This document shows positions 1 through 5,283 of a stretch of 8,140 nucleotides of DNA, one piece after another. Positions within the stretch are counted from its first letter, which is position 1. Every line of letters begins with the position of its first letter. The DNA is from JACRPI01 sp964385055. GTDB taxonomy: Archaea > Nanobdellota > Nanobdellia > Woesearchaeales > DSVV01. The position numbers and the translations under genes are program-made. The notes under the pieces are model-generated. The model did not search any database and was not told where the DNA came from. It was given only the letters and a program-made list of their open reading frames with translations. Where the stretch lies: NCBI GenBank assembly GCA_964385055.1, contig CAYLMH010000051.1:1-8140 (forward strand). The letters run 5' to 3'.

Positions 1-559
1 TTAGTACAATTTGATTGTTATGAAAAAAAATTTTTTACTTCTTATTTTCTTTGTGGGTGGCATTTATGGCACTGCATAGCTCTTTGTGCTGCTCTTGAAA
101 CATTATCGAGAATTCACGCTTCGCTGTATTGTTTACTTGACTGATCGAAAACAACGACTGGGCATTGTCAGTTTTCATGGATTATCTCTTCTGCTGTTTG
201 TCTTGTCTTTTTTCGTGGATGATCTTTTTTTGCGTCTTCTTTCGCTTCTTCTGGCTTTTATGGTTCTTGTGTTATTTTACGGTTTTATCGCGATCAAAGT
301 ATTGGAAGCAATTGCTTTTGTCAAAGAAATTCCAGTTTCTGCGCTGACTGAAGGAGATTGGGTTTCTGAGGATATTATTGTTGCGGGAAAAGTACTTGTT
401 CGAAAAAAAGATCTTGGGGTGAGTAGAGAACAGCTTCAGGAACTCCATGCGCTTGCGAAGAAAGGAAAAATTAAGACTGTTCTTGTGAAGTATGGCATTC
501 CGTTTGTGCCGAGCTTTTTACTGGCGTTTGTGGTTTGTGTGGTGCTTGTCAAAATTTAG
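1..559 (+). pseudogene. Archaeal A24-type prepilin peptidase, C-terminal part, interrupted by in-frame TAG (5' end outside window)
   Basis: The family cleaves class III signal peptides of archaeal pilins and archaellins in the membrane. The last 75 or so residues match the archaeal type II C-terminal domain of A24 peptidases: an EGDW...SEDI segment, a GK turn, a helix with SREQLQEL, then VKYGIPFVPSFLLAF and a final hydrophobic helix. Two more membrane helices precede it. One frame runs from codon 5 to the TAG at 557-559 and includes a further membrane segment, NFLLLIFFVGGIYG, but a TAG at 77-79 splits it. The same frame has another TAG at 2-4, whereas frame 1 is open there up to an A8T6 run (23-36), which suggests an indel. 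The catalytic aspartates would lie upstream, out of sight. GTG at 86-88 is the first start-like codon after the TAG, but an independent start inside a conserved helix is unlikely. It could be a decaying gene, an assembly error or a recoded amber codon. The family call is fairly secure; its status is not. Confidence 0.68.
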
Positions 560-648
560 GCTTACTTTAAACGTTGCGCTCAAATGGTAAAACTGCTTTT
601 GGTCAGCTTCATTATTTTCTTAGAACTCAAACAATATGTAGTTTTCGA

Positions 649-725
649 AATCTGCCCTGAAATTTCCACTGGCGACGAACTATTCATCGAAACCACTGGT
701 AAAACACCAGTAGAAATTTCAGATT
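649..725. repeat. Imperfect long inverted repeat (hairpin-forming)
   Basis: The left arm, 657-672 (CTGAAATTTCCACTGG), pairs with the right arm, 707-722 (CCAGTAGAAATTTCAG), with one C/A mismatch. If the left arm bulges out five bases, pairing extends to AATCTG (649-654) with CAGATT (720-725). The spacer is 34 nt. Inside it, ACTGGT (695-700) can pair with ACCAGT (706-711) across a 5-nt loop, so two mutually exclusive hairpins are possible. The element lies between two convergent genes. Roles such as a two-way transcription end, an RNA structure or a remnant of a small mobile element cannot be told apart from sequence. Confidence 0.6.
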
Positions 726-737
726 ATAAGATTAATG

Positions 738-752
738 CAAAAATAAACAAAA
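738..752 (-). terminator. T-rich exit downstream of the 350-aa gene
   Basis: Read on the minus strand, the bases straight after the TAG stop are TTTTGTTTATTTTTG. Archaeal RNA polymerase commonly terminates at such U-rich tracts without a hairpin. The call rests only on composition and position. Confidence 0.4.
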
Positions 753-1805
753 CTAAAATGCATCAGCAACTGCTCGTTTTGCGCTCTCCACTGCATACGT
801 TCTTACATCTCTTATTTTTTCATCTATTGCACGAACAAAACGCTTATGTAGTTCTCTTTGTCCTTCAATGCTTGTTTGATATGGGGGAAGAATCGTTGGA
901 GCAAGTGCTGCTGCAAATGCCTCTGTCTTTGTACTGTTTCCGTAGTCACGATCACAATTTATCATTCTGTCTCCCATATCTCTGCTATGAGTAAGCATCA
1001 ACAACCCTTTTACTGTCTGTTCTAAATCAATATTGTCATCTCTTAATTTAGGAATAACAGGGCAAATATGATATGCAGAATAGAAATCTCCGCGGAATAC
1101 TACTTTATACTCACCTACAATAATGGGAGCTTTCTGTATACCCGCAACCATTCTCGAATAAAGTGCTTCTCTTTGCAGCATGCTTTCGTTATCATTTCTT
1201 TTTTGATCCTCTTTAGATTTAAAAAGAGTTCGATAAAAAATAAGATGCTTCTCGGTCTCTCCAGCGTAACAAAGCATTTTAAATGATCCATAACCATTTC
1301 TACTTAGAGGAGAACGTAGTTCATTCATAAAGTCAAGCTTCTCAATGGCGAGAAGGTCTCTCCCAATACTTATTTCTGCTCTGTATGGACTTTCTATAAA
1401 TAAGCGTCTGAATAAAGAAGAGACCAAATCTTCATCTTCTCTTTGTCCTTTTCCAGAATCGCTGTCTTTGTTATCAGTTGCTGTTCTTCCTGCATGCTGA
1501 AATACTTGAAGTGCGGTCTGCATATCATGAGGTGAAGCAACTACTAAAGCAGTTGAAGAGGGTTCTTGTGCTATTTCAGATTCTCCATTTAATCCTGTTG
1601 AAGAAACTAAAGAAAATTCAGAAGGAGCGGGCGGTGCCTTATAGCTCTCATTTATCTGAGGATATCCTGAAGCAACAAGATGCCCAAGTAAATCTTCATA
1701 TTGCCCTCGTTTAAAGACACTTGTGTCGCGATCGCTGAATAAACCTTCTGTAGTATCTAAAAGTTTTTTTATTTGCATTCCTATTCTTTGTTCTGTTTGA
1801 GTCAT
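753..1805 (-). CDS. Hypothetical protein, 350 aa, possible degenerate kinase-like N-lobe
   Basis: I do not recognise the family. The ATG at 1803-1805 is preceded, six bases away, by a good Shine-Dalgarno sequence, and the frame ends at TAG 753-755. Residues 1-55 are helical. Residues 55-125 are low-complexity (P, S, D, E, G) and probably a disordered linker. Residues 125-350 look folded. About 172-270 read as strands (FKMLCYAG, HLIFYRTLF), a helix containing QREALYSRM, more strands (APIIVGEYKVVF, FYSAYHICPVIP) and a helix ending LLMLTHS. That order recalls the N-lobe and hinge of APH-type kinases, but no HxD...N loop or metal-binding Asp follows, and no lysine sits where the ATP-binding one is expected. 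There is no signal peptide or membrane segment, so it is probably cytoplasmic. It is divergent from the AbrB/PhoU regulator gene, which may control it. The CDS is well supported; the kinase resemblance is weak inference. Confidence 0.8.
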   Translation of the reverse strand: MTQTEQRIGMQIKKLLDTTEGLFSDRDTSVFKRGQYEDLLGHLVASGYPQINESYKAPPAPSEFSLVSSTGLNGESEIAQEPSSTALVVASPHDMQTALQVFQHAGRTATDNKDSDSGKGQREDEDLVSSLFRRLFIESPYRAEISIGRDLLAIEKLDFMNELRSPLSRNGYGSFKMLCYAGETEKHLIFYRTLFKSKEDQKRNDNESMLQREALYSRMVAGIQKAPIIVGEYKVVFRGDFYSAYHICPVIPKLRDDNIDLEQTVKGLLMLTHSRDMGDRMINCDRDYGNSTKTEAFAAALAPTILPPYQTSIEGQRELHKRFVRAIDEKIRDVRTYAVESAKRAVADAF

Positions 1806-1811
1806 TTTGTT

Positions 1812-1816
1812 TCACC
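1812..1816 (-). promoter_or_regulatory. Shine-Dalgarno site of the 350-aa gene
   Basis: On the minus strand AAAGGTGAAAC precedes ATG, with GGTGA six bases from the start codon. This supports the start at 1805 and means the mRNA has a leader, unlike the other promoters here. Confidence 0.65.
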
Positions 1817-1847
1817 TTTTCTGATTTTATTTCTTTCCTCAACGTAA

Positions 1848-1861
1848 TTACTTATGAGTAA
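1848..1861. promoter_or_regulatory. Short palindrome TTACTTATGAGTAA
   Basis: This 14-bp near-palindrome has five-base perfect arms (TTACT/AGTAA) around a four-base centre. It lies about 40 bp upstream of the 350-aa gene, where an operator or the upstream part of its promoter would be. It may be chance in AT-rich DNA. Confidence 0.3.
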
Positions 1862-1876
1862 CAACTGCCAATTATT

Positions 1877-1911
1877 AATATCTTTCTAATATTAAAGATA
1901 TGAAAGATATT
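1877..1911. promoter_or_regulatory. Triplicated AAAGATAT motif, probable operator
   Basis: AATATCTTTC (1877-1886) and GAAAGATATT (1902-1911) form a perfect 10-bp inverted repeat with a 15-bp spacer. A further direct copy of AAAGATAT at 1894-1901 is one base away from the copy at 1903-1910. Three copies, one inverted, therefore sit between divergent starts and just upstream of the TATA box at 1925-1932. This arrangement suits a dimeric DNA-binding protein. The neighbouring AbrB-type regulator is the obvious candidate, which would mean autoregulation; that is inference. Confidence 0.5.
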
Positions 1912-1924
1912 TAGTCACCAAAAA

Positions 1925-1932
1925 TTTATAAA
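1925..1932 (+). promoter_or_regulatory. TATA box for the AbrB/PhoU-like gene
   Basis: TTTATAAA is preceded by an A-rich BRE-like stretch and centred about 30 nt before the ATG at 1959. Archaeal transcription starts about 25 nt past the box, which puts the RNA start at or just before the ATG, so the message is leaderless or nearly so. The octamer is itself symmetric and could also serve the minus strand. Confidence 0.6.
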
Positions 1933-1958
1933 GGGTGATTCTTCTCCTTTCCTTTATT

Positions 1959-2855
1959 ATGAAGCGGACACTCATCAAACAAGGAGGAGCTGGTCTGACC
2001 TTTTATGTCCCAAAAAAGTGGGTGGATCAAAAAGGCCTTAAAGCAGGAGATGAAGTAGAAGTACTGCTCGAAGAAGATAAGCTTATCATTTATCCAGGCG
2101 TTGTTAAAAAAGTGCCTAAAAAAGTAGAAATAACAATAGGACAAGAAAATTATAATGTGTATCGAAGTCTTATTGGTGGCTTATACAGAGCAGGATATGA
2201 TGAAGTTAAAGTGTATTTTTCTGATAGAAAGATCATTTCTGAACTACAAAAAACAGTTGACTCTTTGTATGGTCTTGAAATATTTGATGTTGATGATAAA
2301 TCCTGTATCATTAGATGTGTGTATGTTGAGGAGTTAACAGAGTTATTATCTCATGTAAATAAATGTCTGCATATTATTAAGACAATGCAAACAATTATTA
2401 CAGAGGACATTGAGAATAAAAAGTTTGTATCAAAAGAAGAGCTTTTTCAATTTCGTAATACGGTTCTCAAACAGCGCGATATTGTTTCCCGTGTTATTGT
2501 GCAAAATAAGCTTATTGGAAATCAGGATTTTCCCTGTTACATGCTTTCTTTTTTGCTTTGGATTATTGCGCGAAACTATTATAATCTTTACGAAGGTATT
2601 AGAACTCAGTATGTTGTGAGTAAAGAAGAGTTCTCTTATTTTCAGAAAACAAACGCTTTTTTCTCTGATCTTTTTAAAGATTGGACGACACGAAGACATG
2701 AATTATCCAAAAAGCATAACGATTATCGAGTACTTATTACTCATGGAATACAGCTGTTAAAAACAAAAAAAGGTTCTCTTGTTGTTTCATATTGCATGAA
2801 TATTTTAATGACGTTGCAATCTTGTAGTTCTCACATTTTGATACGTAATTACTAG
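1959..2855 (+). CDS. AbrB-type DNA-binding domain fused to a PhoU-like helical domain (regulator)
   Basis: This is a 298-aa probable transcriptional regulator. Residues 1-48 form an AbrB/MazE/SpoVT swapped hairpin: MKRTLIKQGGAGLTFYVPKKW, then GLKAGDEVEVLLEEDKLII, the usual order in which two proteins interlock to bind DNA. Residues 60-125 are alpha/beta, and about 125-298 are long amphipathic helices of the kind annotated as PhoU-like in archaeal proteins with this N-terminus. Bacterial PhoU acts on phosphate uptake, but no pst transporter is visible here, so a phosphate role is not supported. I chose the ATG at 1959. An in-frame GTG at 1935 would add eight hydrophobic residues, overlap the promoter and displace the conserved start of the hairpin. 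The protein is unusually rich in aromatic residues and cysteine towards the C-terminus. It is divergent from the 350-aa gene across a repeat-bearing control region and convergent with the LRR-kinase gene, 15 bp apart. Confidence 0.82.
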   Translation: MKRTLIKQGGAGLTFYVPKKWVDQKGLKAGDEVEVLLEEDKLIIYPGVVKKVPKKVEITIGQENYNVYRSLIGGLYRAGYDEVKVYFSDRKIISELQKTVDSLYGLEIFDVDDKSCIIRCVYVEELTELLSHVNKCLHIIKTMQTIITEDIENKKFVSKEELFQFRNTVLKQRDIVSRVIVQNKLIGNQDFPCYMLSFLLWIIARNYYNLYEGIRTQYVVSKEEFSYFQKTNAFFSDLFKDWTTRRHELSKKHNDYRVLITHGIQLLKTKKGSLVVSYCMNILMTLQSCSSHILIRNY

Positions 2856-2866
2856 TTTTTTCTCTT
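2856..2866 (+). terminator. T-rich tract after the regulator gene
   Basis: TTTTTTCTCTT follows the TAG stop directly and is a plausible U-rich archaeal termination signal. It fills most of the 15-bp gap to the convergent kinase gene, so any readthrough would give antisense RNA to that gene. Confidence 0.4.
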
Positions 2867-2870
2867 CAGT

Positions 2871-5135
2871 CTATGCTGCAATACGCCTTAGCGCACCTTG
2901 TCTTTGTGAAACTTGATCTAAATTTTCTGCAACAGCTCTTTCTAATTGTGGAATAGCAGAAACTTGAAATTCGAGTGTTGCTCGTTCGTGCACACGGAGC
3001 AAACCTGGGTTTCTGGAAAGCTGATATGCAGATTGTGCCTGATAATAAAGGAGCTGAATTACTTGATATTCACGATGTGTAGCATCTATCTCAACTCTTG
3101 AGAGGGGTAAATTGTCTCCTTCGAGTGTTCTTCTCTCTCTGAGATATACTGCAATATACTTTTTTTCAGTAGCATCATCAAGCTTTTTATATTTTTGTAC
3201 TGCTGCATCAGAAAGAACTCTTGCAATATCAAGCAGATAATTTCCACGTCCGGCATGTCCCCAGTCAATTGCACAGAATCCTATCCTATTTTCAATTCGT
3301 ATATCTTGGTGAATAAAATCTCTTCCTTCTTCAATCCCAGCGCTTGTTAGTGCTTTTCTAAGCGCTTGGTCTTTCACTAGTGGAGCAATGTGGTTTGCAA
3401 GTGCAATTCTCTCTTCGTCTTTTTCCTTCGAAAGCCGCAATGCACCAGTATGTTGTCCTACATTGTTCATAATCTGAGTGCCATAAACATGAAGCTTTGC
3501 AAGTATTCTCATCCATTCTGTAAGATATTTTTCTGTTTCTCCTTTTCCTTGCCAAAGCAGATTGAGAAATGGATCTGCTGCTTGTCTTTCCTGAAGTGTT
3601 ACATATACAGGTGAGCCTTCCACAAGACATTCTATTGGTTTTTCAAGATCACTCTTTGCAACATATCTTTTAACTCTTTGGTCCCTTCCAAAGTGATAAT
3701 TCACTGCTGCTTCTGTTTCTGCTTCAGCTTTCTGCCTTGAAAATTTAATGATATGAACAGTGCCCGCTAAATCTCTAATCTCATAAACAGTGTTTTTGCT
3801 TCTTTCGTCAATCACATCACCTCCAGAAACCTCAAAGAAATGTGTAGCGGCAATTGCATGTTCTTCACTAATACCATTTGCAATAAGTCTATTGACAATG
3901 GTCTCTGAAACTGGTTTTGTTATGGAACCAGGAGAAGTCACTTCTACTCTATCATGGAGTGGGCTTTGATATTCTGGAAAAAGATTATCTTCTGTTTCAT
4001 ATTCTGGTTCAATACTCCTGTCAAGAAGACAAGATAGTGGATTCACTTGTTTAAGAGGAGGCTTGAGGAAGCTCCATCTGTTTGCTTCTTCGCGTGTGCT
4101 GCAGTTTGCAATCTCAGTCCATGTAATCTTCCTCTTTAGATGCGGAGGTAGTTTTTCATAAAATCGTGCAGGATCACCAACACTACTTGGACTGAAAGTA
4201 AAGTTCTCCACGCTGTCAGGCACAGCTATATCAGTAATATCTCCCCTCACGCAAAATAAATCAAGTTCTCTTAATCCTCTCTGGAAACGAATACCAGGAT
4301 CTAGTCCCTCTCCAGAGAAGTAGAATGTTTTCAATCGAGGAAGATTTCGGAGTGGTCCTCTAATCTCACTGGAGCAGAGGTTATAATCAAGAAGAGTAGT
4401 TGGGAGATCACGCTGATGGGTTGTTTTGTATGGAGCACCAAATGCTTCAAGACCCTCATGCAGTGGAATTGCATCTCCTGCAGGGCAGCCAGTCAAAACA
4501 AGGGATTTGAGTGTTTTTGGTGGTATAAAGCAGTCATCAATTTGTGTATAGCCAGCGCGAAAAATTTTAAGATTTGGATAAATAGTGAGGTCCAATCCAC
4601 TATCAATATCTTTACACCATGAAACATCCAAATGCTGAAGTGTTCGTGGACCATAAAAATTGCTTGTAACCTCTGTTTCTGAGAGATCGCAGATAGCTGT
4701 TCCTTCAGGAATTTTTACAGCATCTGTTACTGGTGCTTTATTAATACGAACTTGTTTGATGGTGATTCCTTTTCTCTCTGTAAGATATCCAAGGATATAA
4801 TTCATTACAGCAGTAAAATGTTCACTTCCTTTTGCGAACATTGTAGTGCTTTTTTTAGCAGGATCTGCATATACAGTGTCTGCATATAATGGACCATAAT
4901 ATAAAAAGCAAAAATCATCCTCTGAACAGGTGAGATGAGGAGAAGTAGAACCTTCAAGCCCTGTTTTCCATTGATTCCCGTAACAAAATACCAAATACCC
5001 TTCTTCGTGTAACGAAACAATATTTTGCGCATACTCAAAATCAGGTGAGGTAGAAGGTATTTCAGATAGCTCTTTTAAGACTTCTTTTTCTAACTCACTT
5101 AATTCCGTTCCGAAATATCTTCTTTTTGAGTTCAT
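2871..5135 (-). CDS. Leucine-rich-repeat protein fused to an APH-type kinase domain
   Basis: This 754-aa protein has two parts. Residues 1-140 are alpha/beta and unrecognised. About 145-340 carry irregular leucine-rich repeats, with cores such as LQHLDVSWC, LKIFRAGYT, LKSLVLTGC, LKTFYFSG, LRELDLFCV and VENFTFSP, several after an IPP.TL or LP..L turn, a pattern that recalls FNIP-like repeats. Residues 430-650 are an aminoglycoside-phosphotransferase-type kinase: N-lobe strands with VHIIKFSR (Lys464), a Glu-rich helix, a hinge-like VYVTLQE, the catalytic loop HQDIRIEN (Asp611, Asn616), then AIDWGHAGRGNYLLDIAR with metal-binding Asp624. All key residues are present, so activity is likely; the substrate (small molecule, nucleotide or protein) is unknown. 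Repeats probably bind a partner. No signal peptide or membrane helix is seen, so it is likely cytoplasmic. ATG 5133-5135 was chosen because a TATA box lies 28 nt upstream; an in-frame TTG at 5145-5147 would add four residues. It is divergent from the DUF4143 ATPase gene. Confidence 0.85.
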   Translation of the reverse strand: MNSKRRYFGTELSELEKEVLKELSEIPSTSPDFEYAQNIVSLHEEGYLVFCYGNQWKTGLEGSTSPHLTCSEDDFCFLYYGPLYADTVYADPAKKSTTMFAKGSEHFTAVMNYILGYLTERKGITIKQVRINKAPVTDAVKIPEGTAICDLSETEVTSNFYGPRTLQHLDVSWCKDIDSGLDLTIYPNLKIFRAGYTQIDDCFIPPKTLKSLVLTGCPAGDAIPLHEGLEAFGAPYKTTHQRDLPTTLLDYNLCSSEIRGPLRNLPRLKTFYFSGEGLDPGIRFQRGLRELDLFCVRGDITDIAVPDSVENFTFSPSSVGDPARFYEKLPPHLKRKITWTEIANCSTREEANRWSFLKPPLKQVNPLSCLLDRSIEPEYETEDNLFPEYQSPLHDRVEVTSPGSITKPVSETIVNRLIANGISEEHAIAATHFFEVSGGDVIDERSKNTVYEIRDLAGTVHIIKFSRQKAEAETEAAVNYHFGRDQRVKRYVAKSDLEKPIECLVEGSPVYVTLQERQAADPFLNLLWQGKGETEKYLTEWMRILAKLHVYGTQIMNNVGQHTGALRLSKEKDEERIALANHIAPLVKDQALRKALTSAGIEEGRDFIHQDIRIENRIGFCAIDWGHAGRGNYLLDIARVLSDAAVQKYKKLDDATEKKYIAVYLRERRTLEGDNLPLSRVEIDATHREYQVIQLLYYQAQSAYQLSRNPGLLRVHERATLEFQVSAIPQLERAVAENLDQVSQRQGALRRIAA

Positions 5136-5157
5136 AATGACATTCAAGAAGGTCCCA

Positions 5158-5170
5158 TTTATATATTTTA
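5158..5170 (-). promoter_or_regulatory. TATA box for the LRR-kinase gene
   Basis: On the minus strand the sequence reads TAAAATATATAAA, centred about 28 nt before the ATG at 5135. The transcript would be leaderless or nearly so. No Shine-Dalgarno site precedes the ATG. Confidence 0.55.
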
Positions 5171-5223
5171 CTCCTGTTTAGTGATTAAATAGATTTGAGA
5201 TGATTCCTACTGCTTTATCTTCC

Positions 5224-5261
5224 TTTATATAGGTTCCTAATCTATTAGAAACCTTTATAAA
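5224..5261. promoter_or_regulatory. 38-bp near-palindrome in the kinase/ATPase divergent promoter
   Basis: The left arm TTTATATAGGTTCCTAAT (5224-5241) and right arm ATTAGAAACCTTTATAAA (5244-5261) are complementary at 16 of 18 positions around a two-base centre. The core, AGGTTCCTAAT-CT-ATTAGAAACCT, has a single mismatch. Each outer end is a TATA-like element facing away from the centre, so the right end overlaps the ATPase TATA box. A protein bound to the core could block or steer transcription both ways. The protein is unknown. Confidence 0.6.
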
Positions 5262-5263
5262 TA
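5254..5263 (+). promoter_or_regulatory. TATA box for the DUF4143 ATPase gene
   Basis: TTTATAAATA, preceded by AGAAACC as a possible BRE, is centred about 26 nt before the ATG at 5284. That is the spacing expected for a leaderless archaeal transcript, and there is no Shine-Dalgarno site. The box overlaps the right end of the 38-bp near-palindrome. Confidence 0.65.
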
Positions 5264-5283
5264 AACTCTTCTTCACTATTTTT

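Larger units (their letters stand above)
560..752. other. 193-bp gap between convergent genes
   Basis: No gene is supported here. A plus-strand frame is open through the whole gap, but it continues antisense through the next gene and resembles no family I recognise. The gap holds the inverted repeat at 649-725 and the T-rich exit of the minus-strand gene at 738-752. I looked for a tRNA around the GCTCAAATGGTA and TTCGAAA stretches, but the arms do not pair. Confidence 0.5.

Noticed and set aside
575..665. Possible tRNA (GCTCAAATGGTA like a D-arm, TTCGAAA like a T-loop)
   Set aside because: Neither the D-stem nor the T-stem pairs, and no acceptor stem of seven pairs can be drawn.
584..994. 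136-codon plus-strand frame starting MVKLLLVSFIIFLELK
   Set aside because: It runs antisense through 240 bp of the well-supported 350-aa gene, shows no family resemblance and has no promoter or Shine-Dalgarno site. The part before 753 reads somewhat like protein, so a short remnant cannot be fully excluded.
1935..1958. GTG at 1935 as an upstream start of the AbrB/PhoU-like gene
   Set aside because: It sits 3 bp after the TATA box, so the transcript would not contain it, and the added residues precede the conserved beginning of the AbrB hairpin.
2871..5135. LRR-kinase as an aminoglycoside resistance enzyme
   Set aside because: The catalytic loop is shared by the whole APH superfamily. The protein is far longer than resistance enzymes, carries repeats, and has no resistance context.
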